This document shows, piece after piece, positions 54,377-63,560 of a DNA stretch of 64,000 bases. Numbering within the stretch: position 1 is the first letter of the stretch; each line of letters starts with the position of its first letter. The position numbers and the translations under genes are program-made. The notes under the pieces are model-generated. The model did no database searches, was not told the origin of the DNA, and saw only the letters and a list, made by a program, of their open reading frames with translations. Source of the DNA: Lachnospiraceae bacterium UBA1721 (lineage in GTDB: Bacteria; Bacillota; Clostridia; Lachnospirales; Lachnospiraceae); assembly GCA_002317155.1 (NCBI GenBank), contig DCIR01000062.1, positions 1 through 64,000 on the forward strand, read 5' to 3'.

Positions 54377-57326
54377 TTTGTCAGGTAGTTGGGAGTTCGC
54401 ACTTGATGAAGATAAGCGTGGATTACAGGAGGCGGTTGTTTTTGATGATACTATCAATTTACCGGGGACCACTTCTCTTGCTAAAAAAGGTAAGCCCAAC
54501 AGAGTCAGAGAAACATATTTTTTGACTGAGGTTCATAAGTTCGAGGGATACGCCTGGTATAGAAAACAGGTAAAGCTTCCTCTCAAAAAATCAGAAGTTA
54601 AGGATAAGCATTTTTATCTCACATTGGAGAGAACAAGAATCTCTTATGTGTGGGTTGATGATGAGTTTGCCGGTGTGCAGGACAGTCTTGTTGCCAAGCA
54701 TGTGTATGATTTGACAGGTCTGGTCAAGTCTGCCAATCCGACAATTACAATCATGGTATCCAATGTTGATTATGCGGCGCCCGGTGGACATATGACTTCA
54801 CCTGATACTCAGACAAACTGGAACGGTATCCTTGGTGAAATCTCTCTCGAAGTATGTGACAGTGTAAGAATTTCACATGCTTCTACATTCTGTGATTATA
54901 AAAATAAACAGGCAATTATTGGTGCGAGCATCGAAAGCTTCGGCAAGCGTGTTAACAAGACCGAGGTTATTGTAAGCGCTGATTTGTGCCGCCTTAAGCC
55001 TGAACTTCTTGCTGTAGACAGTGACTGCAGTATCTGGGAGGATATTGCCGCACATCATCAGGCAGATAAGACCGATATGGATATCCTCGACAGCTATCTT
55101 AATATCAAAAAGGATGCCGTAGAGGTAATGACAGAGAAGGTTGAGCTTCGCTATGGAAGCAATGATGTTGAGATAAGATTACACCTTCCTTCTAATGCTA
55201 AAAAGTGGGACGAGGAAGATCCATGGCTCTACAGAATTAAGCTGACCTGCGGAACTTCTACTAAGATTCTTTGGTTCGGATACAGAGAGTTCAAGGCCGC
55301 AGGAGATCATTTTGAAATAAATGGAACTAGAGCCTTTTTAAGAGGTCGTCATCAGGGTATGCTTTTCCCTCTTTCAGGATTTGCTCCGATGAATGTAACC
55401 GGATGGCTTAAGGATTTTAAGATTGTTAAAAACTGGGGTCTCAATCATGAGAGATGCCATACCTGTACTCCGCCTGAGGCAGCTTTTTTGGCAGCAGATT
55501 TATTGGGATTTTATATTCAGCCCGAGATACCTTTCTGGGGTACCTGGGTAGGTGAGAATGACGAAAAATACAGTGAAGCAGAAGCAGCTCAGGATTTCCT
55601 TACTGTTGAAGGCTTCAATATTCTCGAAGAGTATGCAGGACATCCCTCATTCGTTATGATGTCAATGGGTAATGAGCTGTGGGGCGATAAGGATGCACTG
55701 AATGAATTGATGGGTGGATACAAGGCTGTCAGACCTGACATATTATTTACTCAGGGATCTAATAATTTCCAGTGGATGCCTAACATTTTGCCAAACGATG
55801 ATTTCTTCTCAGGCGTGCGCTTCTCAATCGACAGACAAATCAGAGGCTCATATGCTCAGTGTGATGCGCCGCTTGGACGCGTCCAGAAGGGTACTCCTCG
55901 CACGGATTGGAATTACGATGAAGCAATTGTTCCTTCAAGCTCATCTGTAAACAATGTTAATTCTAAAGATGGTAGTATAGAAATACAGTATGGCACAGGC
56001 GTTAAGAAGGTTAAGCTTGGTGAAGCAGGCGGAGAGCTTATTCCAAATATTCCTGTAGTGTCTCATGAGATTGGTCAGTATTTTATGTATCCCAATTATG
56101 ATGAGATTCGAGAGTATAAGGGTGTGCTTCAGGCAAGAAACCTTGAGATTTTCCAGGAAAGACTGGATGACGTGAGTCTGTATCATCGTGATAAGTGGTA
56201 TTTCAGATCATCGGGTGAACTTGCTGTTGCATGCTATAAAGAGGAAATCGAGGCAGCACTCAGAAGCAGTAAATTGTCAGGATTCCAGATGCTTGATCTT
56301 CAGGATTTCACCGGACAGGGAACCGCTCTTGTAGGACCGCTTAACAGCCTCATGCAGAATAAGGGACATATTGAACCTGCTGAATGGAGAAACTTCTGTG
56401 CGAGAATTGTTGTTCTTGGTGAATTCTCTTCATATGTGGTTCAGAATGGTCAGACATTTGACTTAGGAGTAAAGCTTGCGTTATTTAGCAAGAAGAAAAT
56501 AAAGGCAGCCACTGTAAAGGCAACACTTACTGACAGATTTGAGAATAAGGTTGTAGCCCAAGCATGTATCGAAGCCGGCAAGCTTGACAAGACTGGTTTG
56601 CATAATATTGGAAACACATCACTTGTTATTCCGGAAGGAAAGGATGCAAAAAGCTATGAGCTTAAGCTTGAACTGATCGCAGAAGATGAAATCATAGCGA
56701 CTAATTCTTATGTACTGTGGAGCTATCCTAAGGCTAAGAAGAACAGAGTTCCCAAGAATGTAATCGTTGCCAACGATATCCGCGAAGTTATGGATTCTGT
56801 TGATGAAGGCAAACCGATTTTGTTCTATCTTTCACCTGAGAAAAATTCGAGAGGGCTGCCCGGAGCATACTGTGCAGATTTCTGGAACTATCCGATGTTT
56901 AAGAGTATATCTGAAAGCATGAACAAGACTCTTCCTGTAGGAAGCCTTGGTACATTGATATTACGCGGACATCCTGCATTGGCAGAATTCCCTTGTGAGA
57001 GTTATACTACACCTCAGTGGTTTGATATTATTGAGCGTAGCCGTGTTAGTAATCTTTCCGGTATCGGTCTCAGATCGATTGTGACCGTGATTGATAACTG
57101 TGAACGCAATAATAATCTTGGTATTATTTATGAGTTCGAGGTAATGGATGGAAAGAATGGACCCTGCCATGTGGTTGTATGTACCAGTCCTTTGCCGAAG
57201 CTTATCGAAGAAGGAAGTGCGGTAGCAGCTACACTTGAGAAGAGTATTCTTAAGTATCTTGCATCAGGCAGTTATTTGTGTGAAGTAAGAACTAATGCAA
57301 GTGCATTAAAGAGACTTTCTGATTAA
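54360..57326 (+). CDS. GH2 family glycoside hydrolase, cytoplasmic
   Basis: A 988-residue GH2 enzyme: sugar-binding sandwich (DLSGSWEFALD at the start, NWNGILGEISLEV near 155), immunoglobulin-like domain, then the TIM barrel with acid/base Glu439 in SMGNELWGD and nucleophile Glu570 in SHEIGQY. The C-terminal 350 residues are additional beta domains. GH2 includes beta-galactosidases, mannosidases and glucuronidases; the sequence alone does not settle specificity, though the nearby mannan cluster makes a beta-mannosidase or beta-galactosidase plausible. The start lies inside the NadD-like gene with AAAGGGAG upstream. Confidence 0.88.
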   Translation: MNTILDLSGSWEFALDEDKRGLQEAVVFDDTINLPGTTSLAKKGKPNRVRETYFLTEVHKFEGYAWYRKQVKLPLKKSEVKDKHFYLTLERTRISYVWVDDEFAGVQDSLVAKHVYDLTGLVKSANPTITIMVSNVDYAAPGGHMTSPDTQTNWNGILGEISLEVCDSVRISHASTFCDYKNKQAIIGASIESFGKRVNKTEVIVSADLCRLKPELLAVDSDCSIWEDIAAHHQADKTDMDILDSYLNIKKDAVEVMTEKVELRYGSNDVEIRLHLPSNAKKWDEEDPWLYRIKLTCGTSTKILWFGYREFKAAGDHFEINGTRAFLRGRHQGMLFPLSGFAPMNVTGWLKDFKIVKNWGLNHERCHTCTPPEAAFLAADLLGFYIQPEIPFWGTWVGENDEKYSEAEAAQDFLTVEGFNILEEYAGHPSFVMMSMGNELWGDKDALNELMGGYKAVRPDILFTQGSNNFQWMPNILPNDDFFSGVRFSIDRQIRGSYAQCDAPLGRVQKGTPRTDWNYDEAIVPSSSSVNNVNSKDGSIEIQYGTGVKKVKLGEAGGELIPNIPVVSHEIGQYFMYPNYDEIREYKGVLQARNLEIFQERLDDVSLYHRDKWYFRSSGELAVACYKEEIEAALRSSKLSGFQMLDLQDFTGQGTALVGPLNSLMQNKGHIEPAEWRNFCARIVVLGEFSSYVVQNGQTFDLGVKLALFSKKKIKAATVKATLTDRFENKVVAQACIEAGKLDKTGLHNIGNTSLVIPEGKDAKSYELKLELIAEDEIIATNSYVLWSYPKAKKNRVPKNVIVANDIREVMDSVDEGKPILFYLSPEKNSRGLPGAYCADFWNYPMFKSISESMNKTLPVGSLGTLILRGHPALAEFPCESYTTPQWFDIIERSRVSNLSGIGLRSIVTVIDNCERNNNLGIIYEFEVMDGKNGPCHVVVCTSPLPKLIEEGSAVAATLEKSILKYLASGSYLCEVRTNASALKRLSD

Positions 57327-57340
57327 CGAGGAATTAAGTA

Positions 57341-58720
57341 ATGAACGAGTTAACTGAACAAAAAGAGAAAAAAACAAAAAAGCGATTAAGCAAGGGAATG
57401 ATAGTTCTTTTCAGCCTTTGTGGCGTCCTGCTTGTTCTTATTGGCGTGGTTGTGTATTTGTTTGTCTCAAGACCGACATTTTTCAACGGTATCCTGAGTG
57501 ATATCATGCTTGTCAGACTGGCCAGAGATAAAGAGATTGAGTGCGAGGTGGATGCTGATATCAGCTACGGAACATTTTCAGCTGAAACTGATGCGAGATT
57601 CTGGAGAACTGAGCTTAAAGACGGCAAAATGGCAACGATGGTAGAAATCGGCAATATAACCGTTTATTTTGTCGATGGATGCGTATATTTGGAAAATGGA
57701 CGAGGCTTTAAGACCGAGGGAAAGGGCAACGCAGATTACAGTAAGGCAATCAGCGCTTTGCCGGAACTTTTGGACGGTTATACCGTTTATTCTGAAAAAA
57801 CATCTGACGGAACAGAGTATTACGTTACCGTAACAGGTGACGGAGCAATTGACTATGTCACAGAGCTCTATCCTGATTATGCGGATAAGATTGACGACGT
57901 AGAAGATATTGAAATAAGACTTGTTACAGAGAAGTGGAGGATAACCCAGATAAGAGTTGAGGGTTCAGCTACTCTTGAGAATGGTACTGAGGCAGAGCTT
58001 GATGCGGTCATAGATGTTATCCCTCAGTCGGAGCGCAGTGAACATAAGCTTCCGCAGGAAGTTTTGGATGCGTTGGATGACGATGTAGAGGCGCTTACGA
58101 TTTCACAGGAAATGATTGACCTCGGATATGCAATCAGCAGATTTTATTCTAAGGATCCTAATGCAGCACAGATTTCTGTATCTACCGACGTGGCATTTAT
58201 TGAGCTTGGTTATGACAATATGGGATGGTACAGATTCACAGTCGATGATGAGTGGATTAACTATGTCAATGTAGGAAGTAAAAAGTATTATTATAATGGC
58301 AACGGCTCATGCAATGCAGAAGGAGAGATGCTCAGCGAGGTTGAAGAGGGACCGGTAGACATAGCTAAGGTTGTCGATTCGGTATATGATATTTTCCTTG
58401 AGAAAAAATTCAATGCGACTGAAGAAAACGGTGAGGATATATATACCATAGACCTTGATAAGGAAGATATTTCCAAACTGGTTGATACCTATCTTCCTAA
58501 GTTCCTTTCTTATGCGGATAAGGTTGATACAGCCACTGCGACACTTAGAGTGGTTGAGGGACAGGTTACAGAACTTTCGGTTGTACTCAGCGGAAGTGTT
58601 CAGATATTCTTCATTAACAAGAGCTTTAATGTCTGGCTTACATTTACCCCTACAACAGACATGGATTCTATAGAATTTGATGTTCCTGATGAAGTGGCAG
58701 AGACATTGTTAGGAAAGTAA
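57341..58720 (+). CDS. Single-pass membrane-anchored extracellular protein, unknown
   Basis: I do not recognise this 459-residue protein. A Lys-rich tail is followed by one helix (about residues 19-42), then two similar-sized extracellular halves. Each half ends with a segment that resembles the other: WRITQIRVEGSATLENGTEAEL and VEGQVTELSVVLSGSVQ. The alternating-strand pattern recalls LolA/LppX-like half-barrel folds, a weak guess. GAGGAA precedes the ATG. It lies between GH2 and dus on the same strand with tiny gaps, so it is probably co-transcribed. Confidence 0.6.
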   Translation: MNELTEQKEKKTKKRLSKGMIVLFSLCGVLLVLIGVVVYLFVSRPTFFNGILSDIMLVRLARDKEIECEVDADISYGTFSAETDARFWRTELKDGKMATMVEIGNITVYFVDGCVYLENGRGFKTEGKGNADYSKAISALPELLDGYTVYSEKTSDGTEYYVTVTGDGAIDYVTELYPDYADKIDDVEDIEIRLVTEKWRITQIRVEGSATLENGTEAELDAVIDVIPQSERSEHKLPQEVLDALDDDVEALTISQEMIDLGYAISRFYSKDPNAAQISVSTDVAFIELGYDNMGWYRFTVDDEWINYVNVGSKKYYYNGNGSCNAEGEMLSEVEEGPVDIAKVVDSVYDIFLEKKFNATEENGEDIYTIDLDKEDISKLVDTYLPKFLSYADKVDTATATLRVVEGQVTELSVVLSGSVQIFFINKSFNVWLTFTPTTDMDSIEFDVPDEVAETLLGK

Positions 58721-58722
58721 AT

Positions 58723-59652
58723 ATGCAATATTACATGGCGCCCCTCGAGGGGATAACAACATATATATTCAGAGGCGCTTATCATAAGTTTTACAGAGAC
58801 TGTGATAAATATTTCACTCCTTTTCTTGCGAGCAAGAGGTTATCATATAAAGAGACAAATGAGATTAAGCCGGAGAATAACGAGGGCATGAATCTTGTTC
58901 CGCAGATACTGTCGAATAATATAGAAACCTTTATTGAGATTGCGCGCCAGATTAAGGACTTCGGATATGATACTGTAAATATCAATTTGGGATGTCCTTC
59001 GGGAACTGTGGTTTCCAGAAAGCGTGGAGCGGGACAGCTTGCGGATACTTATGCGCTTGAAAAATTTCTGGATGAAGTTTTTGAAAAATGTCCCATGAAG
59101 ATATCGGTTAAGACCAGAGTGGGAATGTATGATACCTGTGAGTGGGAAGATATTCTTGCGGTATATGCTAAGTTCCCGTTGGAGGAATTGATTATTCATC
59201 CCAGACTCAGGGAAGACTATTATAAGGGTAAGCCCAGACTGGAAACGGTAAAGCAGGCAATCGCGGCGCAGTTGCCATTTCCGATATGCTATAACGGAGA
59301 TATAACTTCTACCGCAACGTTTACCGATATAATAAAGGAACTGCCGACTGTTGACAGAGTGATGGTGGGCAGAGGATTACTCAGGAATCCGGCATTAGTC
59401 AGTGAGTTAAGCGGAAGCGACAAAAAAGATTGTCTCGAAGCGTTTATGAGCGAACTGGCTAATCGCTATGAGGAGCAGTACGGAGTAGGGCAGGATACCA
59501 ATTGTCTGTTTAAGCTCAAGGATGTATGGAATCATCTGGGAATGAATTATCCCGAAAATGAGAAGCTTCTTAAGGCAATCCGTAAATCAGATACGTTAAG
59601 TGAATACAGGATTGCAGTAAAAAGATTTTTTGCACAGAGAGAATCAGTATGA
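58723..59652 (+). CDS. tRNA-dihydrouridine synthase
   Basis: A 309-residue flavoenzyme that reduces uridines in tRNA loops. Seen: YMAPLEGITTYIFRGAY at the FMN-binding start, catalytic Cys91 in INLGCPSGTVVSRKRGAG, KTRVGMYDT near 130, IIHPRLREDYYKG near 165, CYNGDI near 189 and VMVGRGLLRNP near 212. The ATG is two bases after the preceding stop. It overlaps the next gene by four bases (ATGA). Confidence 0.92.
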   Translation: MQYYMAPLEGITTYIFRGAYHKFYRDCDKYFTPFLASKRLSYKETNEIKPENNEGMNLVPQILSNNIETFIEIARQIKDFGYDTVNINLGCPSGTVVSRKRGAGQLADTYALEKFLDEVFEKCPMKISVKTRVGMYDTCEWEDILAVYAKFPLEELIIHPRLREDYYKGKPRLETVKQAIAAQLPFPICYNGDITSTATFTDIIKELPTVDRVMVGRGLLRNPALVSELSGSDKKDCLEAFMSELANRYEEQYGVGQDTNCLFKLKDVWNHLGMNYPENEKLLKAIRKSDTLSEYRIAVKRFFAQRESV

Positions 59653-60872
59653 AAAGAATTATGAGAAAGCTTGTACAGGCATTGATGGCTACAGGTGTGA
59701 TAGCCGGATGTATATGCGGGTGTGCGAGCTCTTCGGAGGGAGAAGATACTTCACAGGAAGTATCTGTAACAACTGATAATAATGTGGCTGATTTATCAAC
59801 AGACAGTCAGCTTGCACTTATGGTTGCAAATAAGTCGACCTGGTATGTGGAGCCGAATGAAGAGTGGATATGCTATGTAGGCGTGTCGGATTTGGACGGC
59901 AACGGTCGATTGGAGATTACGGTTTCGAGGGAGGAAGCCGGATCGTATGTTAATACTCAGTTTTATATGTATGAGGTTGACGAGAGCGGTACAGAACTGG
60001 CTAAGGTTACTGTTGACCTTGGTGATGCTGAGAGAATGCCCGACATTTCTCTTAACAACGTGATTGACTGTTATCATGAAGGCAGTGATTATTATTACTC
60101 GGTAACAGACTGTGATATGTCGGATTATTCAATTTATGAATATGACAATTACATGATGAAGCTGGAGAACGGAACATTGACAGGAACATTGTTCTCACGC
60201 ATGGTGTTCAATCTTGCCGATGATGAGACTCCTGAAAAATATTATGGTGCAGACGGAAGCGAGACCGATGCCAAGACCTATGCCGATGCACAGTATGAGT
60301 GCGCCAAGACATTGGTCGGAAGCGATTGTGAGCTGTACAGACAGATTATGGGCTTTCAATGCTATGATGAAGAATCAGATTTTTCGGAAGTGCTTAAGCT
60401 TTCATATGAGAAACTGATGCTTTTGGATGAAGTGGCGTATGAGGAGTATTTGAATGACAGATATTCGGGCAGCAGTTCTGCCAGCCTTGGTCTTGATGAG
60501 ATAGGTGCGCTTTATTATACCGATATCGATGAAGATTATCTTAAAAATAAGAGATGGACAAGCTTCTATGTGTCTAATTTTGAGACAGGCGCAGAGAATG
60601 ATTATATAAGTAATGGCGGAGAGGGTTCCCGCTTTGAAACCGAGGTTATTTTCTTTGCGAATGATGGAACCGGCTACTATGTTGATCCGGAAGGTGAAGT
60701 GATTAACTTTACCTGGAGCGTCAATGATGGCGGAAGCGCTGAGGCTGTGATGGATGGCGACACATACAGAAACTCAATATTTGGATATACTCTGGTGGGA
60801 AACGATGGATTAGAGTATAGAACTATTGCATTTGAGTATAAAAATGAATATATTTATTCGATGTGTGAATAA
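59649..60872 (+). CDS. Lipoprotein of unknown function
   Basis: A 407-residue secreted lipoprotein. The signal peptide has two possible lipobox cysteines (VIAGC and CICGC). An acidic Ser/Thr linker extends to about residue 50. Near residue 80, VSDLDGNGRLEI resembles a calcium-binding loop (DxDxNG). The rest is not recognised. Translationally coupled to dus by an ATGA overlap, although no functional link is apparent. Confidence 0.65.
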   Translation: MKRIMRKLVQALMATGVIAGCICGCASSSEGEDTSQEVSVTTDNNVADLSTDSQLALMVANKSTWYVEPNEEWICYVGVSDLDGNGRLEITVSREEAGSYVNTQFYMYEVDESGTELAKVTVDLGDAERMPDISLNNVIDCYHEGSDYYYSVTDCDMSDYSIYEYDNYMMKLENGTLTGTLFSRMVFNLADDETPEKYYGADGSETDAKTYADAQYECAKTLVGSDCELYRQIMGFQCYDEESDFSEVLKLSYEKLMLLDEVAYEEYLNDRYSGSSSASLGLDEIGALYYTDIDEDYLKNKRWTSFYVSNFETGAENDYISNGGEGSRFETEVIFFANDGTGYYVDPEGEVINFTWSVNDGGSAEAVMDGDTYRNSIFGYTLVGNDGLEYRTIAFEYKNEYIYSMCE

Positions 60873-60914
60873 CGCAGATTTTGATATCGCTTTTTCGATA
60901 TAAGAGGAATGGAT

Positions 60915-61823
60915 ATGTGGATTGCAGAAAACTGGAAAGATTATGAGGTTATAGATACCTCTGACGGAGAAAAACTTGAGCATTGGGGAGAGTATACCCT
61001 GGTTCGTCCCGATCCTCAGGTGCTTTGGAGTACCGGACATGAGGATAAGGGTTGGAAGAAAAAGAACGGACACTATCATCGCTCTAACAAGGGCGGCGGT
61101 GAGTGGGAGTTTTTCAATCTTCCCGAGGAGTGGAGCATCAAATATAAGCTTCCGCTGTCAATGGATACACATGGTGTGCGTTCAAATGAGCTGACATTCC
61201 ACCTTAAGCCGTTCAGCTTTAAGCACACAGGTGTTTTCCCTGAGCAGGCAGTTAACTGGGATTGGACTTCTCAGATTATCAGCAAGAAGGTATCAGAAGG
61301 TAAGGAGATGAAGGTGCTTAACCTTTTTGCCTATACCGGTGGTGCAACAATAGCCGCAGCCGCTGCGGGTGCATCGGTTACTCATGTAGATGCATCAAAG
61401 GGAATGGTTGCATGGGCTAAGGAAAATGCGGTTTCATCAGGACTCGGAGATGCTCCCATAAGATGGCTGGTAGATGACTGTACCAAGTTTGTTGAGCGCG
61501 AAATCAGACGTGGCAATACCTACGATGGAATTATCATGGATCCTCCTTCCTACGGAAGAGGACCTAAGGGTGAGACCTGGAAAATAGAGGAGTGCATCTG
61601 GCCTTTCATTAAGCTGGCGGCACAGCTTCTTTCTAAGGACTCAAGCTTTTTCCTTATCAACAGTTATACAACAGGACTTCAGCCTGCAGTTCTTACATAT
61701 ATGCTTAACAGTGCAGTTGTTCCTGAATTTGGCGGACATGTCGAGGCTTCGGAGATAGGACTTCCTGTTAAAAATAACGGACTTGTTCTTCCCTGCGGTG
61801 CTTCGGGACGCTGGGTAAAATAA
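60915..61823 (+). CDS. COG1092-type class I SAM-dependent methyltransferase
   Basis: A 302-residue methyltransferase resembling RlmI/RlmL C-terminal domains, which methylate 23S rRNA cytosine or guanine. AdoMet-binding motif LNLFAYTGGAT near 135, VDASKGMVAWAKEN near 158, and the catalytic DPPSYGRGPKGE near 212 are intact. The N-terminal PUA domain of RlmI is absent. GAGGA lies six bases before this ATG; the in-frame ATG at 60909 is too close to the ribosome site. The RNA target is uncertain. Confidence 0.82.
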   Translation: MWIAENWKDYEVIDTSDGEKLEHWGEYTLVRPDPQVLWSTGHEDKGWKKKNGHYHRSNKGGGEWEFFNLPEEWSIKYKLPLSMDTHGVRSNELTFHLKPFSFKHTGVFPEQAVNWDWTSQIISKKVSEGKEMKVLNLFAYTGGATIAAAAAGASVTHVDASKGMVAWAKENAVSSGLGDAPIRWLVDDCTKFVEREIRRGNTYDGIIMDPPSYGRGPKGETWKIEECIWPFIKLAAQLLSKDSSFFLINSYTTGLQPAVLTYMLNSAVVPEFGGHVEASEIGLPVKNNGLVLPCGASGRWVK

Positions 61824-61834
61824 TCGGTAGAGAT

Positions 61835-63547
61835 ATGTTTTTTCGAAGAATTTTCAAAAATAGAATAAAGGAAACCATACAATACTCACTGCTAAAGGTG
61901 AGTATTGTTGTATTTGCATTGATGCTCGTCGGTTGTGGTGCGACATCGGAAGATGGCATGGCAGGTAATGGCGGTATGATGTCGGCAGATGGCGCAGCAG
62001 GTGATGGTAGTGAGATGTCAGAAGATGGAGCGTCCGGTGATGGCAGTGCGGTGTCAGAGGATGGCACGGTAGCAGCTGACACAGTAGAAAGCAACGACAG
62101 CACAATGTCTGAAGATGGCGCCGGGACTGATGGCGGCAGTTTAGCGTCAAACGAGGAAGATGTAGATGACATAGAACCCTACGGTCCTTATGAGATAGAG
62201 CTTGAGAAGCACTATCAGTGGGCGTGTGACGGTGAGAATGAAGAGTTATATCTGCTCACTAACCCGAATCTCAATGTGGCATTGAGAGGGGCATGGCTTG
62301 ATACAGATGTATCCGTAAGCGGGGGAACTACGTGCGTTGCGACAACGATTGTCCCGATATATCTTAAGGCCGGGGATACCCTGTCTTTTGCAGCGGAGCC
62401 TGAGATGAGTCGAAAGTATTATCTTGCCACACTCAACAGGGAGAGCTGTGTATATACCTGTGTGTATTATACTGAATGGCAGGATATGGAAGATGAGACA
62501 TTTACGGTTACGGAAGATTCATATCTTGTAATAGATTTTTCTTTTGCGAATACTTCAACAGATGACAGGACAGATATAGATACTTCGAGACAGATGACGG
62601 ATGCAGAGATTACGATGCTGTTATCGGATATAATTGTAGTCAGAAATTCGGCATCGGAAAAATATGAAAATCTCTATGCAGACAATGATGCTTTACTTGC
62701 TGAGATAGAGGTTACTGAAGGAAGCAGTGCGGAGGGAAATCCGTATATATTGATAAAAATACCATCTGAACTGTCAAACGGGCAGCAGGTCATGCCGGAG
62801 CTGCAGCAGACCAGCCGGATGGAGTATTATGCATATCCGACTTATGATAAACTAACATCAGATGAAGCAAGAATCATTTTTAGATCGGTATTGTCCCCGA
62901 TGATGTTCGCAGAAGTGTATCATACAGCGTTTACTATCAATGCGGGGCTGTTTAATATTTTTTCTAACACGCCTCAGGGGCAGACGATAATAGATGGTAT
63001 GGTTGTGACTAATAATCCAATGAAGGATGATATAGGCGATCCGATCAGCCTTAATACCGAGTGCTATGCCATGACAATAGATTCTGCAGGTATGATGGAT
63101 TTTGCGAAGAATGAAAATGGTGCGCCATACAGAACTGTAGACGCATATAGTCTTGTCGATGCGGGAGTTCGTGATGCGATAACCGGATGGGGCTGCATAG
63201 TATATGACGGAATATCAGTAGTAGAGTTAAATCCGGGATCGGTAGACGAGTATACGATATTTTATGAACAGGTGCACAGAAGAAAAGTAGCGCATCAGGT
63301 GATTGGTCAGGATGATGCGGGCAATTATTATATATTATCGACCAATGATGTTGATTCAGGTTACGGCTATGGCCTTAATTATGATGAGGCGGCTGATATA
63401 ATGATTGCTGCAGGTGCTACCTTTGCATATATGCTTGATGGTGGGGATTCGGTTGCAACCGTGCTCGATGGTGTGCAGCTGACAACGATTTATTATGAAA
63501 ATTACGGCAAACCGGTTCCGACGGTTATAAGCTTTGTGGCTAAGTAA
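61835..63547 (+). CDS. Lipoprotein with phosphodiester glycosidase (NAGPA-like) domain
   Basis: A 570-residue surface protein. Lipobox LMLVGC gives Cys34. Residues about 37-105 are a low-complexity linker built of imperfect repeats related to SEDGAxGDGS. A central beta-rich domain of about 200 residues is not recognised. The C-terminal third resembles the NAGPA/DUF2233 phosphodiester glycosidase fold: FTINAGLFNI, GMVVTNNP, TGWGCIVYDG and the closing FAYMLDGGDSVATVLDG. The family removes sugar phosphodiester caps or acts on exopolysaccharide. It would work on the cell surface. Confidence 0.75.
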   Translation: MFFRRIFKNRIKETIQYSLLKVSIVVFALMLVGCGATSEDGMAGNGGMMSADGAAGDGSEMSEDGASGDGSAVSEDGTVAADTVESNDSTMSEDGAGTDGGSLASNEEDVDDIEPYGPYEIELEKHYQWACDGENEELYLLTNPNLNVALRGAWLDTDVSVSGGTTCVATTIVPIYLKAGDTLSFAAEPEMSRKYYLATLNRESCVYTCVYYTEWQDMEDETFTVTEDSYLVIDFSFANTSTDDRTDIDTSRQMTDAEITMLLSDIIVVRNSASEKYENLYADNDALLAEIEVTEGSSAEGNPYILIKIPSELSNGQQVMPELQQTSRMEYYAYPTYDKLTSDEARIIFRSVLSPMMFAEVYHTAFTINAGLFNIFSNTPQGQTIIDGMVVTNNPMKDDIGDPISLNTECYAMTIDSAGMMDFAKNENGAPYRTVDAYSLVDAGVRDAITGWGCIVYDGISVVELNPGSVDEYTIFYEQVHRRKVAHQVIGQDDAGNYYILSTNDVDSGYGYGLNYDEAADIMIAAGATFAYMLDGGDSVATVLDGVQLTTIYYENYGKPVPTVISFVAK

Positions 63548-63560
63548 AAGCTGGTGAAAT

